Notes: generated by a model from the letters alone, not told the origin. A DNA stretch of 64,000 nt from an uncultured Eggerthella sp. (GCA_905203045.1 CAJKUH010000011.1:7309-71308), one strand, 5' to 3'. Shown: positions 9,746-19,838, numbered from the stretch's first letter. Translations and numbers: made by a program.

Positions 9746-9755
9746 TGATCGCTTT

Positions 9756-11195
9756 ATGACGCCACCATCTGGCACCGCCGTTTTGGGCGGTGAATCTGCT
9801 GAATCGAAGGAGTATTTCGAAAGGCGCACGCTGAAGAAAGGCGCTGCTAACTGGGTTCTTCTGATGAGTTTGGGAATTGCCTATGTTATCTCTGGCGACT
9901 TTTCTGGCTGGAATTACGGCATCGGCTATGGCGGCTGGTGCGGCATGCTCATAGCCTTTTTGGTAATGGGCGCAATGTATCTGTTCATGGTGCTGGGCTT
10001 GGCAGAGATGTCTTCGGCGATGCCGACGGCGGGCGCAGGCTATGGATTTGCCCGCCGTGCGATGGGTAAGGTCGGCGGTGCATTGACCGGTTTTGCCATC
10101 CTTATCGAGTACACCATTTGTCCAGCGGCAATTTCGACGTTCATCGCGGCGTATGTGCATGCTTTGGGGCTGTTTGCCGATGTTCCCTCTGCGGCTATTA
10201 TCGGCGTATTCTTCATCGTGTTTGTGGGAATTCACCTTCTTGGCGCTGGTGAAGCCCTGAAAATCGTGTTCGGCATCACTGCCGTTGCCCTGGTGGCATT
10301 GATCGCGTTCTTTGTTGGTATAGCTCCTCATTTCAATGTGGCGAACCTTTTCGATATCGCCCCTGCTGTCGAGGGGGGAACGGCGCTTTTGCCCTTTGGC
10401 GTGGCGGGTGTTGTCTCTGCGTTGCCCTTCGGTATTTGGCTGTTTCTTGCGGTTGAAGGCGTGCCTCTGGCGGCCGAGGAATCCACTGATCCAAAGAAGG
10501 ATATGCCCCGAGGCATCATCGGTGCCATGCTTACTTTGATGGTAACCGGTGCTCTTGTCCTGGTTCTTACTGCTGGCGGTGCTGGTGCGGAGTTTGCCGG
10601 TGCGGCAGCTGCTCCTCTGGTTGATGCCTTGAACGAGGTGGGCGAAGGGCCGTTGGCAACGTTTGTGAACTATGCCGGCCTTGCCGGTTTGGTTGCATCG
10701 TTCTTTTCCACAGTGTTCAGCGGATCTCGTCAGGCGTTTGCGCTTTCCCGTGCGGGCTACCTTCCCAAGTTCCTCTCCGTTACCGGTTCCCGAAAAACTC
10801 CGTATGTTGCCCTACTGGTTTTGGGCACTATCTCTTTTACGCTTGCGGCTGTGGTGCAAAACGGCGACGTGCTGTTGAATATGGCCGTGTTCGCGGCATG
10901 CGTTTCCTACGCAATGATGAACCTTTCTCACATCATCCTTCGCAAGAAGGAGCCAACTTTGGAGCGTGGCTTCAAGGTTCCTGGTGGCGTTGCGCTTACT
11001 GGTATTTCCTTTGTTCTTTCCCTGGTTGCCATTGTTTCCACCTTTACCGTTGACGCCTTTGCTGCAGGTTGCACGTTGGCCGTCCTGGCGGCGTTGATGG
11101 CGTATTTCTTCGTTTATTCACGACGTCACTTGGTGGGCAACGCCCCTGAAGAAGAGTTTGCGGCTCTTCAAGCAGCCGAAGCTGAGTTGAGTTAG
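9756..11195 (+). CDS. ethanolamine-type permease (APC superfamily, Eat family)
   Basis: 479 residues and about 12 hydrophobic segments. The N-terminal region (FERRTLKKGAANW, YVISGDFSGWNYG, GGWCGMLIA) and PTAGAGYGFARRAMG closely follow the Eat-type ethanolamine permeases of the APC superfamily. AAAGGAG stands 10 bases before the ATG. It heads a five-gene operon with a HAD phosphatase, a PLP phospho-lyase, an APH-fold kinase and a P-II-like protein, which fits uptake of ethanolamine or a related amino alcohol. The family also includes general amino-acid carriers, so the substrate is inferred. Confidence 0.85.
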   Translation: MTPPSGTAVLGGESAESKEYFERRTLKKGAANWVLLMSLGIAYVISGDFSGWNYGIGYGGWCGMLIAFLVMGAMYLFMVLGLAEMSSAMPTAGAGYGFARRAMGKVGGALTGFAILIEYTICPAAISTFIAAYVHALGLFADVPSAAIIGVFFIVFVGIHLLGAGEALKIVFGITAVALVALIAFFVGIAPHFNVANLFDIAPAVEGGTALLPFGVAGVVSALPFGIWLFLAVEGVPLAAEESTDPKKDMPRGIIGAMLTLMVTGALVLVLTAGGAGAEFAGAAAAPLVDALNEVGEGPLATFVNYAGLAGLVASFFSTVFSGSRQAFALSRAGYLPKFLSVTGSRKTPYVALLVLGTISFTLAAVVQNGDVLLNMAVFAACVSYAMMNLSHIILRKKEPTLERGFKVPGGVALTGISFVLSLVAIVSTFTVDAFAAGCTLAVLAALMAYFFVYSRRHLVGNAPEEEFAALQAAEAELS

Positions 11196-11256
11196 GAAAA
11201 GCGGGGTTTGGCGGAGATGCCAGGTCCCGCTTCGATGAAACGGAAGGAGGAGGCCT

Positions 11257-11955
11257 GTGATAGAAGCTGTGGTGTTTGATTGTGACGGCACTTTGCTCGA
11301 TTCGATGCCGGCTTGGCATGCCATGCAAGAGCGTTTGGCGCAGCGTGCGGGGGTGGTGCTCGGAGAGCACGAGCTTGATGTACTGAATGCCAACACGCTG
11401 CCAGAGACTGCCGAGTTTTTCCACCGTGAATGCGGGTTGGGCGCTTCAAGCCAGGAAGTTTTGGAATACGCCCGAAACATGCTGATGGGTGAGTACCTTA
11501 CTTCAGTGCTTCCTCGGGAAGGGGCGGTTTCCCTGGTGAAACGTCTTCATCAGGATGATGCGAAGCTTGCCGTTGCCTCTTCGAGTCCGGAGACGTTTCT
11601 TCGCGCCGGTTTGACGCGAGCGGGTATCTACGACCTGTTCGATGTGGTTGCCTCGGCCGAAGACGAGCACCAATCGAAAAGCACCCCGCGGTTTTTCTGG
11701 AGCGTTGCGGGGCGTTTGGGGGCGATGCCCCAGCGCATCTGGGGCATCGACGACTCAGTTTATGCGCTGAAGGCGATGAAGGAGGCAGGCTTTTTGACTG
11801 CAGGTATATACGATTCCGACAACGCAGGAACCCGTGTTGGCCTGCTGTTTGCCTCCGACTGGTACTTAGATGGCTTTGCCGATTTGGATTACGAGAGATT
11901 TTTGAGTGGAGACGTTGGGCCTGATTCCCAGGTTCTTGCCCCGTATCACCTATAG
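11257..11955 (+). CDS. HAD superfamily hydrolase (beta-phosphoglucomutase/phosphatase-like)
   Basis: 232 residues with a GTG start after AAGGAGGAGG. Motif I is DCDGTLLDSMPAW, motif II SSSPE, the lysine of motif III lies in SKSTP, and motif IV is GIDDS. A helical cap of subfamily I follows motif I. It should be a phosphatase or phosphomutase. It lies 61 bp after the permease and 59 bp before the phospho-lyase gene, so it may dephosphorylate a pathway intermediate or a toxic side product; that role is inference. Confidence 0.88.
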   Translation: MIEAVVFDCDGTLLDSMPAWHAMQERLAQRAGVVLGEHELDVLNANTLPETAEFFHRECGLGASSQEVLEYARNMLMGEYLTSVLPREGAVSLVKRLHQDDAKLAVASSSPETFLRAGLTRAGIYDLFDVVASAEDEHQSKSTPRFFWSVAGRLGAMPQRIWGIDDSVYALKAMKEAGFLTAGIYDSDNAGTRVGLLFASDWYLDGFADLDYERFLSGDVGPDSQVLAPYHL

Positions 11956-12014
11956 GTCTGGTCTGCCGAAGGGATGGGCCAGCGGATAGACATTGTTAGA
12001 GAGGAATTGGTCAT

Positions 12015-13358
12015 ATGAGCCAGCAGAGCGAAGACGTGGGAATTCTTGAGTCGAACAGCTTCGACGTGGCGAACCTTGATTCGCTTAAGGGCGATTTGCA
12101 TGATTTGGTTGCGCGTCGAAAGGTGCTTGGGCCGTGCTACCGCCTTTTCTACCAGAAGCCGTTGCATTTGGTTCGCGGCGTGGGGACGCGCTTGTTCGAT
12201 GCAGATGGCGTTGAGTACTTGGATATGTACAACAACATTCCCTCGATTGGGCACAGCAACCCTGTGATAACCGAGGCGGTAACCAAGCAGCTTCAGCTGT
12301 TGAACACCCATACGCGCTATGTTCACGAGAATATTTTGAACTACGCTGAGGACTTGCTTTCCACTATGCCGGAGGCAATCAATCGCATTATGTTCATGTG
12401 CTCGGGATCGGAGGCGAACGATTTGGCGGTACGCTGCGCTCAGCTCTACACCGGGGGCGAAGGCATCATTGTTACCGGTGAAGCGTACCACGGGAACACA
12501 GCACTTATTTCTGGGCTTTCTCCTTCCATTGGTAAGGACGTTGCCATGAGCCGCACCATGCGTATGATTCCCTCTCCTGATACGTTCCGGTTGGGTGCCG
12601 AGGACCTGGGATTGTGGATGTGTGATCAGATTGTGCTTCAAATCCAGGATATGCGCCGCCATGGCATTGCCTTCGCCGGCGTGCTGTTCGATGGGATCTT
12701 TTCCTCTGATGGGGTTATCCCCGGGACACCCGGTTTTTTGAAGCCGGTGGTTGATTTGGTGCATAAGGAAGGCGGTCTTTATATTGCCGACGAGGTGCAG
12801 CCGGGCTTCTGCCACACAGGGGAGTCGTTCTGGGGATTCGGCCGCCATGGCATTGTTCCCGATATCGTGACTATGGGAAAGCCTATGGCAAACGGTATCC
12901 CCTGTTCGGCCATGGCTATTAAAGGTGAAGTTCTTGATGCGTTTGCCCAGAACAATCCCTACTTCAACACCTTTGCCGGCAACCCCGTTTCCATGGCCGC
13001 TGCGCAGGCAGTGCTCGATTACCTGCGCGATAACAATATAGGGTCTCATACCCAGGCGATGGGAATTAAGCTGCGCGCCGCTGTGAATGACATCGCATCA
13101 CGCCATCCTCGGCTCGCCGATGTGCGTGGTGCAGGGCTGTTCACAGGTGTTGAGGTTGTCCGTCCTGGCACCGCCGATGCGGATCGTCCTTTCGCGGTTT
13201 CCCTTATCGAGAAGATGAGGGAAAACCATGTGCTCATTTCGCTTTGCGGCCCCTTCGGCAATGTGCTGAAGGTTCGCCCTCCGCTGGTGTTCGACGATGC
13301 GGATCTTGATATGTTCGCAAGCGTCTTGGAAACGTCCCTGTCTCAGCTTGAGCGATAA
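12015..13358 (+). CDS. class III PLP enzyme, AGXT2L/ethanolamine-phosphate phospho-lyase-like
   Basis: 447 residues. A class III aminotransferase fold: SGSEANDLAVR (PLP phosphate region), GEAYHGNT, IADEVQPGFCHTGESFWGF and the Schiff-base lysine in VTMGKPMANGIP. The DEVQ-GF plus MGKP-NG-P pattern resembles the AGXT2L1/AGXT2L2 group, which eliminates phosphate and ammonia from phosphoethanolamine or phosphohydroxylysine rather than transaminating. The neighbouring kinase and ethanolamine-type permease support this reading. Annotation pipelines may call it simply an aminotransferase. It has its own ribosome site (GAGAGGA). Confidence 0.85.
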   Translation: MSQQSEDVGILESNSFDVANLDSLKGDLHDLVARRKVLGPCYRLFYQKPLHLVRGVGTRLFDADGVEYLDMYNNIPSIGHSNPVITEAVTKQLQLLNTHTRYVHENILNYAEDLLSTMPEAINRIMFMCSGSEANDLAVRCAQLYTGGEGIIVTGEAYHGNTALISGLSPSIGKDVAMSRTMRMIPSPDTFRLGAEDLGLWMCDQIVLQIQDMRRHGIAFAGVLFDGIFSSDGVIPGTPGFLKPVVDLVHKEGGLYIADEVQPGFCHTGESFWGFGRHGIVPDIVTMGKPMANGIPCSAMAIKGEVLDAFAQNNPYFNTFAGNPVSMAAAQAVLDYLRDNNIGSHTQAMGIKLRAAVNDIASRHPRLADVRGAGLFTGVEVVRPGTADADRPFAVSLIEKMRENHVLISLCGPFGNVLKVRPPLVFDDADLDMFASVLETSLSQLER

Positions 13359-13399
13359 ACGGGTTTGCCCTATTCGCTACCAGAGAAGAAAGGATTGCA

Positions 13400-14398
13400 A
13401 TGGCTACCAATTTTGAGGATCCCGAGCTGTTTATGGAAGTTGCCCATACCGCCGCCGAGAGGTACCCCGTCGACTCCTTCGAAGTGAGGCTCTTGGCGTT
13501 TTCCGAGAACGCTACGTATCTGGTGTACGATCCTGCGACCAATGAGAAGCTGTTCGTGCTCCGTGTGGGCCGACCGGGCTATCACACGTATGAAGAGTAC
13601 GAAAGCGAGATTAGCTGGTTGCGCCAGATAAACGACTACACGCCGCTTAAGGTGGCCAATCCCATTCCCGCGCGTGACGGGTCGTATATTCAGGAAATCG
13701 AACGTGATGGGGTGACATATTTCTGCATTGCCACCGAGTTTCTTGAGGGTGAAACCTTGGAGCACGACAATTCGCCCGAGGCTGCACCGGCTCATTTTCG
13801 CACCCTTGGAGAAACCACTGCATACTTGCATCGCCAGACCGAGATCTGGAACGGCACCAAAGACATCAAGCGCTTCCATTGGGACTACGAGAACATGATC
13901 GGCGAAAACGCCATTTGGGGAAATTGGCGTGATTATCCCGATCTGTACCCCGAGGCCGAGGCGAAGATCGAACGTTGCTGCCAGATTATCAAGGCGCGCT
14001 TGGAGCGCTATGGCAAGAACGATCAGAACTACGGTGTCATCCATGCTGATTTGCGCGATACAAACATTTTGGTTGAAGGTGACACCATCAAAGTCATTGA
14101 CTTCGACGATTTCGGTTTCGGCTGGCATTTGCATGATCTGGCCGGCGCACTAACCTTTATCGAGGAACGCGAAGATGTGCCCGATTTGGTGAACGCTTGG
14201 CTCGATGGGTACCGCAAGGTGCTTCCCTTCACCGATACCGACTTCGTCGAGATAGACACGTTTATCCTGCAACGTCGCATTCAGATGCTGGCCTGGATGG
14301 GCAGTCATCAAGATTCCACACCGGTTCAAGGCTATATGCAGGGATATATGGAAGGAACGATGCAGCTGGTGGATAGATATCTGCGTTTGTTCGGCTAG
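13400..14398 (+). CDS. APH/choline-kinase-fold small-molecule kinase
   Basis: 332 residues. The catalytic loop HADLRDTNIL (Brenner-type HxDxxxxN) and the metal-binding IDFDDFGFG place it in the APH/choline kinase/homoserine kinase II/hydroxylysine kinase group. An N-lobe with ENATYLVYD and KLFVLRVGRP precedes it. It begins 41 bp after the phospho-lyase gene. In animals and some bacteria, AGPHD1-type or ethanolamine kinases work with AGXT2L phospho-lyases, so phosphorylation of ethanolamine or a similar amino alcohol is the best proposal. Substrate specificity is not provable from the sequence. Confidence 0.85.
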   Translation: MATNFEDPELFMEVAHTAAERYPVDSFEVRLLAFSENATYLVYDPATNEKLFVLRVGRPGYHTYEEYESEISWLRQINDYTPLKVANPIPARDGSYIQEIERDGVTYFCIATEFLEGETLEHDNSPEAAPAHFRTLGETTAYLHRQTEIWNGTKDIKRFHWDYENMIGENAIWGNWRDYPDLYPEAEAKIERCCQIIKARLERYGKNDQNYGVIHADLRDTNILVEGDTIKVIDFDDFGFGWHLHDLAGALTFIEEREDVPDLVNAWLDGYRKVLPFTDTDFVEIDTFILQRRIQMLAWMGSHQDSTPVQGYMQGYMEGTMQLVDRYLRLFG

Positions 14399-14426
14399 GG
14401 ATTGTCCAGGAAGAGGGAATGAACCC

Positions 14427-14768
14427 ATGAAGGAAATAGAGATCATCATCAACGGAGATAAGCTGGAGCGCGTTAAGCGCATCCTTTCGGCATTCAGCAA
14501 GAACGGGATATTTGTGACGCAAGGTTTTGGATATGGACACCAGCGGGGTTTCCATCAGGTATATACCCGTGACGATAATCGCGGGGTGAACATGCTTCCC
14601 AAGGTTTCGGTCCGCACGGTGGTGGCAGACGAATTGGTTGACCCCATTGTGGACGAGATGGTGTCAAGCATGGGAAACGCAACATTTGGTGATGGCAAGA
14701 TATTCATAAAGGATGTTGCTGAAGCGGTCCGCGTGCGTACCGGCGAGGTGGGCGATGCAGCTCTGTAA
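14427..14768 (+). CDS. P-II family signal protein, atypical T-loop
   Basis: 113 residues, the size of GlnB/GlnK. Conserved P-II parts: the N-terminal strand MKEIEIIINGDKLE, GDGKIFIKDVAEAVRVRTGE near the C-terminus (the PROSITE region that helps bind ATP) and LPKVSVRTVVAD. The T-loop is unusual: GYGHQRGFHQVYTRDDNRG replaces the usual segment, and the residue matching the uridylylated Tyr51 of E. coli GlnB is not tyrosine. It is the last gene of the permease-phospho-lyase-kinase operon (28 bp after the kinase), with no amtB or glnD nearby. A nitrogen or energy sensor tied to this pathway is likely. Confidence 0.85.
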   Translation: MKEIEIIINGDKLERVKRILSAFSKNGIFVTQGFGYGHQRGFHQVYTRDDNRGVNMLPKVSVRTVVADELVDPIVDEMVSSMGNATFGDGKIFIKDVAEAVRVRTGEVGDAAL

Positions 14769-14788
14769 TAGCGCTTAGAAGTCAAAGT

Positions 14789-14820
14789 GCCCCGACCCGT
14801 TTTACTGTGTGGGCCGGGGC
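14789..14820. terminator. hairpin between convergent P-II and ANTAR genes
   Basis: GCCCCGACCC and GGGCCGGGGC pair with one mismatch around a 12-base loop. The T run is weak on both strands, so its termination strength is uncertain, but the position between convergent genes fits a bidirectional terminator. Confidence 0.5.
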
Positions 14821-14872
14821 GTGTGCCTGCGGTTGAGCGCCGTTGCCGTTTGGCCTTCGGCGTGTTGTGACG

Positions 14873-15166
14873 TTATCGGCTTGCTTTATATCCCAAGATG
14901 ATGGCTTCGGCTATTTCGACAAGGGGCTTGCGTGTGTCCATGGAGAGCTTGCGCATGCGTGAGGCGGCTTCCTTTTCGGTTGCGCCTGTTTCGATGAGCA
15001 GGCATTTTGCCCGGTCGATTATCTTGTGCGATTTCCTTGCTTTCTGCATTTGGTCGAGCTTGCCCAGCAACTCTTCAATAAGTGCGTTTTTTTCTGCCAG
15101 CTGGTGCTCTAGTTCGTGGATTTTTCCTTCAAGTGGGGCAGTGTCACTGCTTGTTTTGCTTTCCAT
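14873..15166 (-). CDS. small ANTAR-domain RNA-binding antiterminator
   Basis: 97 residues. Residues 12-40 form a coiled coil (EGKIHELEHQLAEKNALIEE) and residues 42-95 match the ANTAR three-helix domain (IIDRAKCLLIETGATEKEAA, LSMDTRKPLVEIAEAI). There is no receiver or GAF domain. ANTAR proteins bind paired hexaloop hairpins in nascent RNA and prevent termination; EutV, the ethanolamine regulator of Enterococcus and Listeria, is the known example with a similar nutrient context. AAAGGA precedes the ATG. It converges on the permease operon, so control of that leader is plausible but unproven. Confidence 0.85.
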   Translation of the reverse strand: MESKTSSDTAPLEGKIHELEHQLAEKNALIEELLGKLDQMQKARKSHKIIDRAKCLLIETGATEKEAASRMRKLSMDTRKPLVEIAEAIILGYKASR

Positions 15167-15260
15167 GGGTGTTCCTTTATCTGTGATTGCTCACTTCGCT
15201 CTGATTGTAGGAACCTCCTATTACGGCGTGGTTTTCCCGCTGTTACCAGATTAAGGCATG

Positions 15261-15287
15261 AAAAAAGGCGTCCTGCAGGACGCCTTT
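15261..15287 (-). terminator. terminator downstream of nadK
   Basis: AAAGGCGTCC pairs perfectly with GGACGCCTTT around TGCA. Read on the minus strand it ends in a run of six T, so it terminates nadK and separates it from the ANTAR gene. Confidence 0.9.
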
Positions 15288-15311
15288 GAGAGTGTTTTGC
15301 AGGTGCGCTTG

Positions 15312-16196
15312 CTACGAGAAGAACACGCGCGAGGTGCGGCCGTAGAACGATTCGGCCTTGTAGCGCAAAAGCACGGTGGGCTCTTCGCCCGACTGCACGA
15401 TTACGCGACGGATGGGGCGTTCCATGGGGATAAGCTCGCCGTCGATGAACATGGTGGCCTCGCGGTTTGCGCTTGATGGGTCCATCGACACTTCGACAAT
15501 GTCGGAGGGGCCGGTAACCAGAGCGCGGGAATGGAGCGAGTGGGGCGCGATGGGCACCACCACCAGGCCGCTGTAGCCCGGTGCCACTAAGGGTCCGCCG
15601 GCGGAAAGCGCATAGGCGGTAGAGCCGGTTGCCGTGGCGACGATCAGGCCGTCACCTTTCACATCGGCCACCTTTTCGCCGGCTACCGTGTAGGTGCAGT
15701 CGATCACGCGACCTTGCGCGCCACGGGCAAGGGTGAGCTCGTTCAATCCGAAGAACTGCTGCGACCCTTCCATGGTGGCATCGGGCTCGCCGTTTGCCCC
15801 TTCGTCGCCTTCGCAGAACACGTCGATGCGCAGGTTGGTACGGTATTCGGTGGTAAGCTCGCCTGCCAATGCAGCAGCAACCACGGGAATAATGCCGTCT
15901 TCATTCGAGTTCGCCATGAAACCCAAGTGCCCGAAGTTCACGCCCAGGATGGGAATACGGCGGTATTTGATCTGCGCGGCGGTGCGCAGAATGGTGCCGT
16001 CGCCGCCCAGCACAACCGCCAAGTCGAAATCGTCGATGTTCTTCACCTGACGCTGGAAGAATTCGGAGGAAGCGCGGAGGTCGTCTGTGTCGAACGCGGT
16101 GCATTCGATGCCCTGAGAGGCGAGGTACACCTCCAAGAGCAGCGCCGATTCCATTGCTTTGGGGTTGTAGTTATTGCGAACAATAAGAATGCGCAT
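15312..16196 (-). CDS. nadK: NAD kinase
   Basis: 294 residues. It phosphorylates NAD to NADP using ATP or polyphosphate. Diagnostic motifs are LGGDGTILRTA (residues 63-73), GVNFGHLGFM, and the glycine-rich TATGSTAYALSAGGP of the diacylglycerol/NAD kinase fold. AAGGAATAATTT precedes the ATG. It is divergent from murJ, with only 61 bp between the starts, so the two promoters must overlap or sit back to back. Confidence 0.96.
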   Translation of the reverse strand: MRILIVRNNYNPKAMESALLLEVYLASQGIECTAFDTDDLRASSEFFQRQVKNIDDFDLAVVLGGDGTILRTAAQIKYRRIPILGVNFGHLGFMANSNEDGIIPVVAAALAGELTTEYRTNLRIDVFCEGDEGANGEPDATMEGSQQFFGLNELTLARGAQGRVIDCTYTVAGEKVADVKGDGLIVATATGSTAYALSAGGPLVAPGYSGLVVVPIAPHSLHSRALVTGPSDIVEVSMDPSSANREATMFIDGELIPMERPIRRVIVQSGEEPTVLLRYKAESFYGRTSRVFFS

Positions 16197-16257
16197 AAAT
16201 TATTCCTTAGTATGGTTCCCTGGAATTTGAACAATTATAGACATACCTCGAGGACCA

Positions 16258-17886
16258 ATGGCCAACGACTCTAAAGACAGCATACTTAAAAACACCGGGC
16301 TCATTACCCTTTGCACGCTCGGATCCCGCGTAACGGGGCTTTTGCGAACCTGGGCGATGGCGTTCGCTTTGGGCAACACATTGCTCACATCTGCGTATCA
16401 AATTGCCTACAACATGCCTTCCATGATTTACGAGTTGGCGGCATCGGGCCTTCTTGCCACAGCGTTTCTGCCCCTGTACCTGCTTCAGAAGGAACGGGAG
16501 GGCAACAACGAGGCGTACAAGTTCGCTTCGAACATCCTTACCCTGACCATTGTCTTGCTGGGCGTGCTGGCGCTTGCCTGCTCGGTGTTCTCGCCGTTGG
16601 TAATCGAAACGCAAACCTTTACGGTGGGCGAAGGCGATTCGAAGACGCTCGCCATCTTCTTCTTCCGCATCTTCGCTATCCAGATTCTGTTCTACGGCGT
16701 GGGCGCGGTTATCACGGGCATCTTGAATGCGGAGCGCACTTACCTTATGCCCTCGCTTGCCCCGGTGGTGAACAACATCGTGGTTACGGTAGTGATGTTC
16801 GGGTTCGTGCCGCTTTCTGCTTGGAACCAGGAATTCGCCCTGTGGTGGCTGGCAATCGGCACCTCTCTGGGTGTGCTGTGCCAGTTCGGCGTTCAGATCC
16901 CGGCGCTGGTGAAGCAGGGGTTCCGTTATCACCCGCATATCAACCTGCGCGATCCCATGATCAAGGAAGCGCTGAAGGTTGCCGGCCCGATGTTCCTCTA
17001 CATTGCCGGCACCATGATCACGTTCAGCTGCCGCAACGCCTTTTCGCTGGAAGCGGCGCCGAACGGCCCTTCTACGTTGAACTACGCATGGACGTGGTAC
17101 CAGCTTCCCTACGGCGTTATCGCGGTTTCGCTTTCCACCACGCTGCTCACCGAGCTCTCCGATTGCGCTGCGCGTGAGGATTGGGAGGGTTTCCGCGGGT
17201 TCATCCGCTCAGGTTTGCGCTCCACGTTCTTCCTCATTATCCCGCTGGCGCTGTTGGTCGGCGCGTTGGCCCAGCCGTTGATGCAGCTGTTCCAGGCAGG
17301 CGCCTTCACCGCGGAAGAGGTCAACAACGTTGGCAGCATTTTGGCGGTGTGGGTTTTGAGCCTGCCGTTCTATGCGGGCTACATGTACATGTACCGCGTG
17401 TTCGCGGCGCTGCGCAGCTTCCTGAAGTTTGCGATTATCGACTTCTTCGTTCGCTTTGCCCAGGTGGCGGCATATTGGTACCTGTGTAAGCCCGAGGTTC
17501 TGGGTTTGGCGGGCATCCCCATTGCCGACTTGGGCTTCTACCTGGTCATGTTCGTGGTGTGCTCGCTCATTGTGCGCGGCAAGGTGGGCGGCTATGGAAA
17601 CCGCGGCATCGTGGTGATGGTGCTGAAAACAGCCGTTGGCGGTGTTGTCGGTGCTGTTGCTGCCGGCATGCTGGCACGTGGTATGAGCATGCTGTTTGCC
17701 GGCATTGCGCTCAATGCGGTTGTGGAAGCCATTATCGTCTTGGCGGTTTCGGGCATTGTGGGCTTGGTGATTTCGTTCGGCCTGTGCAAGGTACTGCGCG
17801 TAGAGGAATTCGCGGTGCTTTCGCGTATTGGCAATAAATTTGCCGGCAGGTTCGTTCACGGCAAGCGGGGGAATCACGCAGCATAG
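16258..17886 (+). CDS. murJ: lipid II flippase MurJ
   Basis: 542 residues, about 14 hydrophobic segments, MOP/MviN fold. The N-terminus (NTGLITLCTLGSRVTGLLR) matches the conserved TM1 start of MurJ, followed by AYQIAYNMPSMIYELAASG. It moves lipid-linked peptidoglycan precursor across the cytoplasmic membrane. No cytoplasmic pseudokinase extension of the mycobacterial type is present. It is separate from the dcw cluster 5 kb downstream. Confidence 0.93.
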   Translation: MANDSKDSILKNTGLITLCTLGSRVTGLLRTWAMAFALGNTLLTSAYQIAYNMPSMIYELAASGLLATAFLPLYLLQKEREGNNEAYKFASNILTLTIVLLGVLALACSVFSPLVIETQTFTVGEGDSKTLAIFFFRIFAIQILFYGVGAVITGILNAERTYLMPSLAPVVNNIVVTVVMFGFVPLSAWNQEFALWWLAIGTSLGVLCQFGVQIPALVKQGFRYHPHINLRDPMIKEALKVAGPMFLYIAGTMITFSCRNAFSLEAAPNGPSTLNYAWTWYQLPYGVIAVSLSTTLLTELSDCAAREDWEGFRGFIRSGLRSTFFLIIPLALLVGALAQPLMQLFQAGAFTAEEVNNVGSILAVWVLSLPFYAGYMYMYRVFAALRSFLKFAIIDFFVRFAQVAAYWYLCKPEVLGLAGIPIADLGFYLVMFVVCSLIVRGKVGGYGNRGIVVMVLKTAVGGVVGAVAAGMLARGMSMLFAGIALNAVVEAIIVLAVSGIVGLVISFGLCKVLRVEEFAVLSRIGNKFAGRFVHGKRGNHAA

Positions 17887-17958
17887 CGTTTTAATGTTTC
17901 AACCTTGAAAACACTGCGTTGTGCGGGCGTTTCGGATTTGAAATCTCGCTACTATATA

Positions 17959-18000
17959 AAAGCGTTTGAAAGCAGTTTTGTGCCTTCAAGCGCTTTTTTT
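17959..18000 (+). terminator. terminator/possible attenuator in the murJ-pyrG gap
   Basis: AAGCGTTTGAA (17960-17970) pairs with TTCAAGCGCTT (17985-17995), one wobble, followed by seven T. It lies 35 bp before the pyrG ATG. A TATATA at 17953-17958 could be the pyrG -10 box, in which case transcription would start inside the first arm. It may therefore end murJ transcription only, or act as a pyrG attenuator if transcription starts further upstream. Confidence 0.75.
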
Positions 18001-18026
18001 GTTTTTCGGCGTTCATTCGTTCTTGA

Positions 18027-19640
<1,614 letters not shown>

Positions 19641-19668
19641 TCCGCTATCGAATAAGTAAACTTCGGGG

Positions 19669-19703
19669 GAAGCCGAGCTGGGATGTCCAGCTCGGCTTCT
19701 TTT
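19669..19703 (+). terminator. intrinsic terminator after pyrG
   Basis: GAAGCCGAGCTGG and CCAGCTCGGCTTC are perfect 13-bp arms around a 5-base loop, followed by TTTT. Confidence 0.92.
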
Positions 19704-19838
19704 GCTTTCGGTGCTGCAAAACCGGAGTGGAGCGGTTGGACCCTTGTCGTGGCGCGCTCTGCCTTGCCTTCGGGGCTTTGGCTCGCTCCGTGGCACTGTC
19801 GCTTGCTATAGTGGGAGGCGGGTTCGAGAGGGGGCGCT

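Noticed and set aside
9514..9759. 81-codon open frame in the permease leader
   Set aside because: Gly/Arg/Trp-rich translation, no ribosome site, and it covers the structured leader and the permease start; more likely non-coding RNA.
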